A stretch of DNA of 64,000 nucleotides from Nevskiaceae bacterium (lineage in GTDB: Bacteria; Pseudomonadota; Gammaproteobacteria; Nevskiales; Nevskiaceae), in contig SSEB01000010.1 of the NCBI GenBank assembly GCA_008012115.1, forward strand, positions 219,377 to 283,376. Reading direction: 5' to 3'. Shown piece after piece: positions 8,441-16,244 of this stretch (the first letter of the stretch is position 1; each line of letters begins with the position of its first letter). Made by a program: the position numbers and the translations under genes. The notes under the pieces were generated by a model, which saw only the letters and a list, made by a program, of their open reading frames with translations, was not told where the DNA came from and did no database searches.

Positions 8441-9811
8441 TCAGGCGGTGGCCACCTCTTCCGCGCGCACGCCGACGCTCATGGGCTCGCCGTCGCGCTC
8501 GGCCAGCGCCTGCCGATACAGCGCGTCCTCGCGCGACTTGTGCTCCAGGCTGAAGCGCACTGCGATGGCGCACAGCGATGCCGCGGTGACGAAGATGCCG
8601 AGGATGGCAAAGGTGTGCTGCACGTCGCCCACGCCCTTCATCAGAAAACCGGCCGCGACCGCACCGGCGTTGCCGCCCGCACCGACGATGCCGGCGACAC
8701 CGCCCAGCGACTTGCGATCGATGAACGGCACCAGCGCGTAGGTGGCACCGCAGGCCATGTGCGTGCACAGGCCGAAGGCGATCATCGCGGTCACCGCCAT
8801 GGCCGCCGTGGTGGTGCTGGAGAACCACAGCAGGCCGATGCCCTCGCCCAGCATCAACACGAACAGCAGCAGCGTACGCGCGTCCAGGCCTTTCACGCGC
8901 GCGAAGCGGTCGGAGATGATGCCGCCGAGCGCGCGCGCAAACAGGGCCAGCAGGCCGAAGCTGCCGGCGGCAAAGCCCGCCGCCTTGAGGCTCAGCGAGA
9001 ACTTGTCGACGTAATAGCTGGCGGCGACGTTATGCACGAACAGCTCGATGCCGAAGCAGCAGCCATAGGTGATGAACAGCAGCCAGACGCGATAGTTGGC
9101 GGCGGCAGCCTTGAACACGGCCCAGCCACCTTTCTTGCCGCTCTCGATCTCGACGCCCTGCGCGCGCAGCGCCTTGTAATCACCCTGCGGGCAGTCCTGC
9201 CCGTAGCGCCAGTACAGCACGGCCACCACCAGCATCAGCGCACCGGGCACCAGCATCGACAGGCGCCAGCCCATCGTCTGCTCCACGCCCAGGCTCAGCA
9301 CCGCCGCCAGCACCAGCGGCATCAGCGACTGCGTAACGCCGCCACCGGCATTGCCCCAGCCGGCGCTGGCCGCGTTGGCGGTGCCGACGACGTTGGGCGC
9401 GAACATCACCGAGGTGTGGTACTGCGTGATGACGAAGCTGGCGCCGATGGCGCCGATCAGCAGCCGCAGGAACAGGAAGCCGGCGTAGCTCTTGACCAGC
9501 GCAATGCCGATGACCGGCAGTGCGCCGAGCGCCAGCAGCGCGGTGTAGGTGCGGCGCGGACCGAACTTGTCGCACAGCGGCCCGATGATCAGGCGCGTCA
9601 GGATGGTGATCGCCACCGCGGCGATGTTGATGTTGGCGATCTGGTCCTTGCTAAGTCCGAACTCGGTCTTGATCACCGGCATCAGCGGCGCCAGCGCGAA
9701 CCAGGCGAAGAAACAGACGAAGAACGCCAGCCAGCTCAGGTGGAACGCCCGCATCTGCGGGGTGGCGAGACTGAACAGATCGATGCGAGTCGCTTTTTGC
9801 ATCTGCTTCAC
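8441..9811 (-). CDS. narK: nitrate/nitrite MFS transporter, NarK/NasA type
   Basis: 456-residue inner-membrane protein with about 12 hydrophobic segments that imports nitrate for the adjacent reductases. Two glycine-rich nitrate-porter signatures are visible: GWGNAGGGVTQ in the first half and GAGGNAGAVAAG in the second. The GTG at 9811 is preferred because AGGAG lies 7 nt upstream; an ATG at 9802 is the alternative. A sigma-54 promoter match lies 38-53 bp upstream. Such assimilatory transporters are called NarK or NasA in different genomes; the symbol is a family label, not proof of transport direction. Confidence 0.92.
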   Translation of the reverse strand: MKQMQKATRIDLFSLATPQMRAFHLSWLAFFVCFFAWFALAPLMPVIKTEFGLSKDQIANINIAAVAITILTRLIIGPLCDKFGPRRTYTALLALGALPVIGIALVKSYAGFLFLRLLIGAIGASFVITQYHTSVMFAPNVVGTANAASAGWGNAGGGVTQSLMPLVLAAVLSLGVEQTMGWRLSMLVPGALMLVVAVLYWRYGQDCPQGDYKALRAQGVEIESGKKGGWAVFKAAAANYRVWLLFITYGCCFGIELFVHNVAASYYVDKFSLSLKAAGFAAGSFGLLALFARALGGIISDRFARVKGLDARTLLLFVLMLGEGIGLLWFSSTTTAAMAVTAMIAFGLCTHMACGATYALVPFIDRKSLGGVAGIVGAGGNAGAVAAGFLMKGVGDVQHTFAILGIFVTAASLCAIAVRFSLEHKSREDALYRQALAERDGEPMSVGVRAEEVATA

Positions 9812-9848
9812 GGCTAAACTCCTGAGCGAAGGGTTGCGCCTTTGATAT

Positions 9849-9864
9849 GGCAATGGCCGTGCCA
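9849..9864 (-). promoter_or_regulatory. sigma-54 promoter of the nitrate transporter
   Basis: Read on the minus strand, TGGCACGGCCATTGCC matches the -24/-12 consensus with exact spacing between the GG and GC dinucleotides. The predicted start is near 9838, which leaves a 27-nt leader containing AGGAG before the GTG at 9811. The second such site in the cluster suggests that transporter and reductase operon share nitrogen control. Confidence 0.8.
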
Positions 9865-9899
9865 GATTCGCGCCCGCGCCCACGCACCGAAATCGACTC

Positions 9900-10520
9900 A
9901 TGCGCACCAACGCAGTGCCCGGCTTCACTCTGACCGGTGGCGTCCTCGCCGGCGGCCTCGGCTCGCGCCTGGGCGGCGTGGACAAGGGCTGGCTGGAGAT
10001 CGGCGGCAGGGCCCTGATCGAGCGCGTGCTCGAACGGCTGCAACCGCAGGTGGATGGCGGCATCGTCATCAACGCCAATCGCCGCGCGGCCGACTATGCG
10101 CGCTGTGGCTGGCCGGTGGTCGCCGATGCGATGGCCGATTTTCCCGGCCCGCTGGCCGGCATCGACGCCCTGCTCGCCGCCGCACGCACCGAATGGGTGC
10201 TTTGCGTGCCGGTGGATGCCGCGCGACTGCCCGCCGATCTGGCGCAAAGACTGTGCGCGGCGGTGCGACAAAATGGCTCGCGTGCCGCATTCGTGAGCAC
10301 GGCCGAGGGTCCGATTCCCGTGTGCTGTCTACTGTCGCGCACGGTGCACGACGATCTCCTGGCTCAGCTCGCCGCCGGCGAACGCCGCGTGCAGCAGTGG
10401 CTGGCCGGTATCGGCGCCGTGGCCGTGCCCTACGACGACTGGCCTCGAGAGTACTGGAGCGTCAACACGCCAGAGGAGCTTCAGGCCCTGGCAGCGCGGC
10501 TGGCGGGAGAAACGCGCTGA
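9900..10520 (+). CDS. mobA: molybdenum cofactor guanylyltransferase
   Basis: 206 residues. MobA joins GMP to molybdopterin to make the guanine-dinucleotide cofactor needed by NasA-type reductases. The N-terminal nucleotide-binding motif is clear: LAGGLGSRLGGVDKG at about residues 16-30, and DFPGPLAGI follows near residue 80. It is divergent from the nitrate transporter and ends 3 bp from the end of moaB, which converges on it. No strong ribosome-binding site precedes the ATG. Length is typical for the family. Confidence 0.92.
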   Translation: MRTNAVPGFTLTGGVLAGGLGSRLGGVDKGWLEIGGRALIERVLERLQPQVDGGIVINANRRAADYARCGWPVVADAMADFPGPLAGIDALLAAARTEWVLCVPVDAARLPADLAQRLCAAVRQNGSRAAFVSTAEGPIPVCCLLSRTVHDDLLAQLAAGERRVQQWLAGIGAVAVPYDDWPREYWSVNTPEELQALAARLAGETR

Positions 10521-10523
10521 ACC

Positions 10524-11039
10524 TCAGCGCTCAGTGAGCCGCACCGCCAGCTTGGCGAAGTTGCAGGGCTGGAAACGCGCATCGAGCTGCGTCACCAGCA
10601 GCTCGTCCCAGGCCGTCTCGCAGGCATCGATGCTGCCCGGCACGCAGAAAATGTATTTGCCGTTGGCCACGCCCGCGAGGCAGCGCGACTGCATCGACGA
10701 GCTGCCGATGCGCTTGAAACTGACGGCGCGGAACAGCTCGCCAAAGCCGATCAGCTCCTTGTCCAGCAGCGGTGCGATGGCCTCCGGCGTGCCGTCGCGG
10801 CCGGTGACGCCAGTGCCGCCGGTGGTGAGAATCACCTGCGTGCGGTCATCCACGATCCAGTTGGAGACGGTGGCGCGGATGCGATAAATGTTGTCCGGCA
10901 CGATGGCGCGCTCCGCCAACCGATGGCCGGCAGCGGTGAAGCGGCCGATCAGCGTGTCGCCGCTTTTGTCGTTCGCCAGCGTGCGGGTATCGGAGATGGT
11001 GAGCACGCTGATCGCCAGCGGCAGGAATTCCTGGGTCAT
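10524..11039 (-). CDS. moaB: molybdenum cofactor biosynthesis protein B
   Basis: 171 residues of the MoaB/Mog fold: SVLTISDTRT at the N-terminus and the conserved TTGGTGVTGRDGTPEA, the MPT-binding loop, near residue 85. The fold is known to adenylylate molybdopterin (Mog, MoaB). Its ATG overlaps the moaE stop as ATGA, so the two are translationally coupled. It is the last gene of the operon moaA-moaD-moaE-moaB. Confidence 0.93.
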   Translation of the reverse strand: MTQEFLPLAISVLTISDTRTLANDKSGDTLIGRFTAAGHRLAERAIVPDNIYRIRATVSNWIVDDRTQVILTTGGTGVTGRDGTPEAIAPLLDKELIGFGELFRAVSFKRIGSSSMQSRCLAGVANGKYIFCVPGSIDACETAWDELLVTQLDARFQPCNFAKLAVRLTER

Positions 11040-11476
11040 GGGTTTTGATCGCCTTGCTGTATCGGCTGGCCTTCGACAAACGTGCTGCGGCCACCGCGGT
11101 AATGTTCTTCCTTCCACACCGGCACACGCGCCTTGAGCGTGTCGATGGCCCAGCGCGCCGCCTCGAAACTCGGCCCGCGATGGCCACCGCGCACCACCAC
11201 CAGCACCGACAGCTCGCCAAGCCTGAGTAAGCCGGTGCGATGCACCAGCCGGCAGTGGCGGATGTCGAAACGCTGCAGCGTCTCCTGTTCGATCTCGGCC
11301 AGCGCCTTTTCGGCCAGTGGCGCGTAGGCGGTGTAGTCGATGGCCTGCACGCCGTCGTCGAGCCGCACCGTGCCGCCGAAGACGACGAGCGCGCCGCAGG
11401 CCGGGTCTTCGGTCTGCGTCAGCAGGGTTTCGAGATCGAGGCTCTTTTCAGTCAGGCGATTCATCTCTCCATCCAT
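11036..11476 (-). CDS. moaE: molybdopterin synthase catalytic subunit
   Basis: About 146 residues. MoaE carries sulfur from MoaD into precursor Z. Recognisable stretches are CGALVVFGGTVR near the N-terminus, the HRTGLLRLGE core and PVWKEEHYRGG with the catalytic lysine at the C-terminus. The ATG at 11476 gives the usual length; an ATG at 11464 has poor spacing to GGAG. The gene is separated from moaD by 153 bp, although the other genes of this operon overlap or abut; most of that gap is a palindromic repeat. Confidence 0.92.
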   Translation of the reverse strand: MDGEMNRLTEKSLDLETLLTQTEDPACGALVVFGGTVRLDDGVQAIDYTAYAPLAEKALAEIEQETLQRFDIRHCRLVHRTGLLRLGELSVLVVVRGGHRGPSFEAARWAIDTLKARVPVWKEEHYRGGRSTFVEGQPIQQGDQNP

Positions 11477-11524
11477 GTTCCTTGCTGCGTCTCGTCTTAT
11501 GAAGACGCCTTGCAAATTCGCTCC

Positions 11525-11629
11525 GGCCATCCATGGCGCGACTTCGGCCTTTTGAAGAAGTCCCCGCCCGGCCCTCCGTGGCCGGGCGTTCGGCTCGCGC
11601 AAAGCCGTGCTTTGCGCAAAACGCTCGCC
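11525..11629. repeat. palindromic repeat family B, copy in the moa operon
   Basis: About 105 bp between moaD and moaE. Two perfect hairpins are visible: 11565-11573 with 11580-11588 (CGCCCGGCC / GGCCGGGCG) and 11597-11605 with 11609-11617 (GCGCAAAGC / GCTTTGCGC). The stretch starts GGCCATCCATGGCGC, as the copy at 39219 does. Between the two copies the first stem is similar, while the second has different bases but still pairs. The hairpins lie inside a transcribed operon and may affect moaE-moaB expression. Confidence 0.8.
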
Positions 11630-11875
11630 TCACCCACCGCTCACCGGCGGAATCAGCACCAGCACATCGCCGGCCTCGAGCGGGGTGTTGCGTGCCACCA
11701 GCGCGTCGCCGACGGCGCAGGCCGTGGCCTCCAGGCGGTCGGCGGCCTCCGGCACCCGCGCCTCGACCGCAGCAATGGCGTCGGCCACGGTAGCATCGTC
11801 GCGCAAATTCAGCGGCAACGACGATGCGCCCGCCAGACGGCAGAGGACGCCGTTGAGTTCGACCGTGATCTCCAC
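11630..11875 (-). CDS. moaD: molybdopterin synthase sulfur-carrier subunit
   Basis: 81-residue ubiquitin-like protein that ends in PPVSGG; the terminal Gly-Gly is thiocarboxylated to deliver sulfur to MoaE. A GTG start at 11875 directly follows the moaA stop (1 bp apart) and gives normal MoaD length; a longer open frame upstream overlaps moaA and is not credible. No strong SD is visible, so translation is probably coupled to moaA. Confidence 0.9.
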   Translation of the reverse strand: MEITVELNGVLCRLAGASSLPLNLRDDATVADAIAAVEARVPEAADRLEATACAVGDALVARNTPLEAGDVLVLIPPVSGG

Positions 11876-11876
11876 C

Positions 11877-12896
11877 CTAGCCTCCCAACGCATGCATGCT
11901 GATCGGCCGCTCGACATAGCCGGTCGCGGCATAGCCGCGCTCCTTGTGCCAGACGTGATCGCGGACCGCGGCCAGAAGCTGCGCATCGTCGGCGCCGTCC
12001 CGCAGCAAGGCGCGCAGGTCGCGGCCCTTGGCGGAAAAAAGGCAGGCGTACAACTCACCGGTCGCGGTCAGGCGCAGGCGGTCGCAGCGCTGGCAGAACG
12101 GCTTGGAGATGGTCGAGATCACGCCGAGCTCGTAATCGCCATCGACGCGGTAATAGCGCGCCGGCTCGTCGGTGGCGGGCATCGCTTCCAGCGAGAACGC
12201 CGCACGCAAAGGCGCGAGCATCTCCGCCTCCGGCACCACCCGCTCGGCCGACCAGGCGCCGCCGCCGTCGAGCGGCATGAACTCGATCAGACGCAGCGGA
12301 ATCCGCTGTTGCCGCGCCCAGCGCACCAGCGCCGGAATCTCGCCTTCGTTGTGGCCGCGCATGACCACGGTGTTGATCTTCACCGGCAGGCCGGCGTCGC
12401 GCGCCGCGACAATGCCGCGCGTCACCGCCGCCGCACTGCCCCGTCCACCGGACATGCGCGCGAAGATGGACTCGTCGAGCGCATCGAGGCTGACGTTGAC
12501 ATCGTCAAGCCCCGCCCGCCGCAGTGCGGCCGCGCGGTCGGCCAGCAGCAGGCCGTTGCTGGTCAGCGAGATGCGCTGCAGGCCCAGCGCCCGCAGCCGG
12601 CCGCAGGACTCGACGATCGCGTCGAGATCCTTGCGCAACAGCGGCTCGCCGCCGGTCAGGCGCAGTTCGCCGATGCCGAGTTCGCCGACGAACAGCGTCA
12701 GCAGCCGCAGCAATTCCTCCTGCCGCAGGATCTGCGCCTTGGGTAGCCACTGCGGCTGGTCCGGCATGCAGTAGGGGCAGCGTAGATTGCAGCGATCGGT
12801 GAGCGACACCCGCAGCTTGCGCTTGCGCCGGCCGTACTGATCCTGCAGGCGCGCGGGCCTGAGCGGAACGACGGCGGGCGGAATGGCGACGGGCAT
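11877..12896 (-). CDS. moaA: GTP 3',8-cyclase
   Basis: 339-residue radical-SAM enzyme that starts molybdopterin synthesis from GTP. CNLRCPYC near residue 35 binds the SAM [4Fe-4S] cluster; RLTGGEPLLRKDL follows; the C-terminal cluster is in FCQRCDRLRLTATG and CLF. The protein ends in ALGG, matching the conserved C-terminal GG. Start at ATG 12896; upstream extension of the frame is Ala/Arg-rich and unlikely. It is first in the operon moaA-moaD-moaE-moaB. Confidence 0.95.
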   Translation of the reverse strand: MPVAIPPAVVPLRPARLQDQYGRRKRKLRVSLTDRCNLRCPYCMPDQPQWLPKAQILRQEELLRLLTLFVGELGIGELRLTGGEPLLRKDLDAIVESCGRLRALGLQRISLTSNGLLLADRAAALRRAGLDDVNVSLDALDESIFARMSGGRGSAAAVTRGIVAARDAGLPVKINTVVMRGHNEGEIPALVRWARQQRIPLRLIEFMPLDGGGAWSAERVVPEAEMLAPLRAAFSLEAMPATDEPARYYRVDGDYELGVISTISKPFCQRCDRLRLTATGELYACLFSAKGRDLRALLRDGADDAQLLAAVRDHVWHKERGYAATGYVERPISMHALGG

Positions 12897-13055
12897 GCGG
12901 GCGTGGACCTGGGGACAAGCAATTCTACGCGCTGCCCCGGCCGGCGTTGCATCGGCATGGCGACGCGCGCTGGCTATAGGGCCCCTGCGCAATCCGGTCT
13001 TGCCGGACGTCGGGACGTCGGCTGGCCACGGTTTGGTGCTTCGTCCGGACCCGGT

Positions 13056-13083
13056 TTGCCCGGCCCCGGCGCGGTGCTATAGT
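13056..13083 (+). promoter_or_regulatory. sigma-70-like promoter before the small exported protein
   Basis: TTGCCC at 13056-13061 and TATAGT at 13078-13083 are 16 bp apart, about 30 bp before the ATG at 13113. It is a reasonable -35/-10 pair in otherwise GC-rich DNA. Confidence 0.45.
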
Positions 13084-13112
13084 TCACACCAGCATTCGAG
13101 GCTAAGTGATTT

Positions 13113-13487
13113 ATGCACAAGACCTTATTCCTTGCGGCACTGGCGCTGTCGGCAGTCGCCTCGACGGCCGCGGCGGACACGCTGGCGATGCCGGAAACCG
13201 CGGCGGAAGCCAAGGCCAGCGCGCCACTGCCGGCGCCGGCGGCCACGCCCGCGTCGATCAGCCTGCCCGCCAAGGGCATCAGCATGGCCGAGGTGGTCAA
13301 GAAGTTCGGTGAGCCGCGGGCCAAGCATCCGCCGGTGGGCGGCGGCGAGCCCCGCCAGCCGCCGATCACCCGTTGGGACTACGAGAATTTCTCGGTGTTC
13401 TTCGAGCACAGCCACGTGATCCATGCGGTGATCCCGGACCACCCGGCTGAACTTCACCACACCGAGGAACTCAAACCTGCGCCATGA
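13113..13487 (+). CDS. small exported protein of unknown function
   Basis: 124 residues. A signal peptide is evident (MHKTLFLAALALSAVASTAAA, cleavage after Ala 20-21), then an Ala/Pro-rich linker and a compact C-terminal part with KFGEPRAKHPPVGGGEP and PPITRWDYENFSVFFE. This resembles the short periplasmic proteins with an SmpA-like 'GEP...W.Y...F' pattern common in gammaproteobacteria; no function can be assigned. It stands alone, with its own promoter-like sequence and a terminator. Confidence 0.75.
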   Translation: MHKTLFLAALALSAVASTAAADTLAMPETAAEAKASAPLPAPAATPASISLPAKGISMAEVVKKFGEPRAKHPPVGGGEPRQPPITRWDYENFSVFFEHSHVIHAVIPDHPAELHHTEELKPAP

Positions 13488-13520
13488 GCCGCGTCAGTCG
13501 GGGTAAAATGGCAGAGTCCC

Positions 13521-13546
13521 GGGGCGCGCAAGCGCCCCGTTTCTTT
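13521..13546 (+). terminator. intrinsic terminator
   Basis: GGGGCGC-gcaa-GCGCCCC followed by GTTTCTTTT, 34 bp after the small exported protein's stop codon and just before aguA. Confidence 0.7.
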
Positions 13547-13559
13547 TGAGGAACGCTCC

Positions 13560-14582
13560 ATGTCCGTTTTATTACCCGCAGAGTGGGCGCCGCAATCGGC
13601 GGTTCAACTCACCTGGCCGCGTGCGGCCGGCGATTTCTCCCGGCACTTTGCCGCCGTCGAGAACAATTTCATCCAGATCGCGGTGGCCATCAGCCGCTAC
13701 GAGGACGTGATCATCGGCTACGAGCTGGAACCGACCGAGCTCAAGTTCCGCCTGACGCAGGCCGGCGCAGTCGCGAAACGGCTGCACGTCTACAAAATCC
13801 GCAGCAACGACGTCTGGGCGCGCGATCACGGCCCGATCACCGTGCTGCGCGACGGCAAACCCGTCCACCTCGATTTCATCTTCAACGGCTGGGGCAACAA
13901 GTTCGACGCCACGCTCGACAACCAGGTGACGCGCCAGCTCGCCGCGCTCGACGCCTGGGCGGCGCCGGTGGAATCGCTGGATTTCGTGCTGGAAGGCGGC
14001 GGCATCGAGTCGGACGGCCAGGGCACGCTGCTGACCACCGAGCGCTGCCTGCTGGCGCCGACGCGCAATCCGCAGTTCTGCAAGATGCAGATCGAACAGA
14101 AGCTCAAAGCCTGGTTCGGCCTGTCGCGCGTGCTGTGGCTGACGCATGGCGATCTCATCGGCGATGACACCGACGGCCACATCGACACCATCGCGCGCTT
14201 CTGCGATCCGCAGACCATCGCCTATCAGTCCTGCGACGATCCCAACGATCCGCACTACGAGGATCTGAAGCTGATGGAACAGGAGCTGCTGGCCGTGCGC
14301 ACCGCCGACGGCAAGCCCTACAGGCTGGTGCCGCTGCCGCTGCCGCGCGCCATCCACGACGAGGACGGCAAGCGCCTGCCGGCCGGCTATCCCAACTTCC
14401 TGATCCTCAACGGTGCGGTGCTGGTGCCGACCTACGGCGATGCCGTGGGCGACTCGCAGGCCCTGCTGCGCCTGCGCGACTGCTTCCCGGGCCGCGAGGT
14501 CATCGGCATTGATTGCCGTGCCCTCATCAACCAGTATGGCAGCCTGCACTGCGTGACCATGCAGATTCCCTTGCCGCCCTGA
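13560..14582 (+). CDS. aguA: agmatine deiminase
   Basis: 340 residues. Converts agmatine to N-carbamoylputrescine and ammonia. Family features are the N-terminal LPAEWAPQSAVQLTWP, the NDVWARDHGP stretch, LEGGGIESDG, the GHIDT histidine motif and the C-terminal catalytic cysteine 331 in GSLHCVTMQ. GAGGA lies 7-8 nt before the ATG. aguB, for the next step, lies two genes downstream in the same run, which supports agmatine deiminase over the related peptidylarginine deiminases. Confidence 0.93.
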   Translation: MSVLLPAEWAPQSAVQLTWPRAAGDFSRHFAAVENNFIQIAVAISRYEDVIIGYELEPTELKFRLTQAGAVAKRLHVYKIRSNDVWARDHGPITVLRDGKPVHLDFIFNGWGNKFDATLDNQVTRQLAALDAWAAPVESLDFVLEGGGIESDGQGTLLTTERCLLAPTRNPQFCKMQIEQKLKAWFGLSRVLWLTHGDLIGDDTDGHIDTIARFCDPQTIAYQSCDDPNDPHYEDLKLMEQELLAVRTADGKPYRLVPLPLPRAIHDEDGKRLPAGYPNFLILNGAVLVPTYGDAVGDSQALLRLRDCFPGREVIGIDCRALINQYGSLHCVTMQIPLPP

Positions 14583-14604
14583 GGGCCGGGCCAGGAGCGC
14601 GACG

Positions 14605-15282
14605 ATGAGCGAATCCGTCCAGGACTTCCGTGCCGACTACCGCGACCGTTTCATCGGTCCGCGCTACAGCGGCTGGGCTCACTTCGCCTTCACCGTGGCC
14701 AGCACCACCGCGCTGCTGCTGCTCTGCGCGCAGCGGCTGCACGCGGTCCAGCCGCTGGAGTGGCTGACGGTACCGCTGACCTTCCTCTACGCCAACTTCG
14801 CCGAATACTTCGGTCACCGCGGCCCCATGCACCATCCGCGCCGGGGTCTGGGCAGGGTGTACGAGCGTCACACGCGGCAGCACCACCGCTTCTTCACCGA
14901 GGCCGAGATGGCCTTCGAGAGTTCGCGCGACTTCAAGGCCGTGCTGTTCCCGCCGGTGCTGGTGCTGTTCTTCCTGCTGGCTTTCGGCACGCCGATGGCG
15001 CTGCTGCTGGGCTGGATCGCCACGCCCAACGTCGGCTGGCTGTTCGCATTCACGGGCACCGCCTACTTCCTCAACTACGAGCTGCTGCACTTCGCCTACC
15101 ACGTCCCGGCGGGATCGTGGATTGCGCGCCTGCCCGGCATGGCGGCGCTGCGTCGCCACCACACGCTGCATCACGACCAGCGCCTGATGGCGCACTATCA
15201 TTTCAACATCACTTATCCGATTGCCGACCGCATCGTGGGCACGCTGCACCGCCCGGACGCCGGTCCGAGGTCCGCCCCATGA
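14605..15282 (+). CDS. sterol desaturase/fatty acid hydroxylase family protein
   Basis: 225-residue membrane protein with about four hydrophobic segments and the histidine clusters of the di-iron hydroxylase superfamily: HRGPMHH, HTRQHHRF, ELLHFAYH and RRHHTLHH. The substrate cannot be inferred. It sits between aguA and aguB, with its stop overlapping the aguB start as ATGA, so it is co-translated with an agmatine pathway to which it has no obvious link. Confidence 0.88.
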   Translation: MSESVQDFRADYRDRFIGPRYSGWAHFAFTVASTTALLLLCAQRLHAVQPLEWLTVPLTFLYANFAEYFGHRGPMHHPRRGLGRVYERHTRQHHRFFTEAEMAFESSRDFKAVLFPPVLVLFFLLAFGTPMALLLGWIATPNVGWLFAFTGTAYFLNYELLHFAYHVPAGSWIARLPGMAALRRHHTLHHDQRLMAHYHFNITYPIADRIVGTLHRPDAGPRSAP

Positions 15283-16166
15283 CAAACAAGAAGCTCCGCG
15301 TCGGTCTCGTCCAACAGCCCTGCACGGCGGACCGCGACACCAATCTGCGCATGAGCGAGGACGGCATCCGCGCCGCCAAGGCCGGCGGCGCGCAATTGGT
15401 TCTGCTGCAGGAACTGCACACCTCGCTGTACTTCTGCCAGCACGAGAGCACCGACCTGTTCGACCTGGCCGAGCCCATTCCCGGCGCCTCCACCGCCTGG
15501 CTCGGTGCGCTGGCCAAGGAGCTGGACCTGGTCATCGTCGGCTCGCTGTTCGAGAAACGCGCGCCCGGCCTTTACCACAACACCGCGGTGGTGCTGGAAC
15601 GCGACGGCTCGCTGGCCGGCGTCTATCGCAAGATGCATATCCCGGACGATCCCGGCTACTACGAGAAGTTCTACTTCACGCCGGGCGACCTGGGCTTCCA
15701 TCCGATCGCAACCAGCGTCGGCAAACTCGGCCTGCTGGTGTGCTGGGACCAGTGGTATCCCGAGGCCGCGCGCCTGATGGCGCTGGCCGGTGCCGAGCTG
15801 CTGCTCTACCCCACCGCCATCGGCTGGAACCCGGCCGACGCGGCTGACGAGCAGCAGCGTCAGCGCGACGCCTGGGTCACCATCCAGCGCGCGCACGCCG
15901 TCGCCAACGGCCTGCCGGTACTGGTCGCCAACCGCGTCGGCTTCGAGAGCGACCCCACCGGCCAGACCGCCGGCTCGCAGTTCTGGGGCCACAGCTTCGT
16001 CGCCGGGCCGCAGGGCGAGTTCATCGCCAGGGCCGGCGACAAGGCTGACGTGCTCCTCGCCGATGTCGATCTCGCGCGCAGCGAGAACGTGCGCCGCTGG
16101 TGGCCGTTCCTGCGCGACCGCCGCATCGACGCCTACGGCGATCTGCTCAAGCGCTACCGCGACTGA
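15279..16166 (+). CDS. aguB: N-carbamoylputrescine amidase
   Basis: 295-residue nitrilase-superfamily enzyme that hydrolyses N-carbamoylputrescine to putrescine. The catalytic triad is visible: Glu45 in LLQELH, Lys118 in YRKMHIPDD and Cys155 in LLVCWDQWYPE. The ATG overlaps the preceding stop. With aguA it completes the agmatine route to putrescine. Confidence 0.94.
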   Translation: MTNKKLRVGLVQQPCTADRDTNLRMSEDGIRAAKAGGAQLVLLQELHTSLYFCQHESTDLFDLAEPIPGASTAWLGALAKELDLVIVGSLFEKRAPGLYHNTAVVLERDGSLAGVYRKMHIPDDPGYYEKFYFTPGDLGFHPIATSVGKLGLLVCWDQWYPEAARLMALAGAELLLYPTAIGWNPADAADEQQRQRDAWVTIQRAHAVANGLPVLVANRVGFESDPTGQTAGSQFWGHSFVAGPQGEFIARAGDKADVLLADVDLARSENVRRWWPFLRDRRIDAYGDLLKRYRD

Positions 16167-16244
16167 GGGGCGGCCTGTGCGGAATACAGTGTCTCTGCAC
16201 GGCCCGCAGCGTCCGCCCATTGCGATGGACTCTATCACTCGTCC

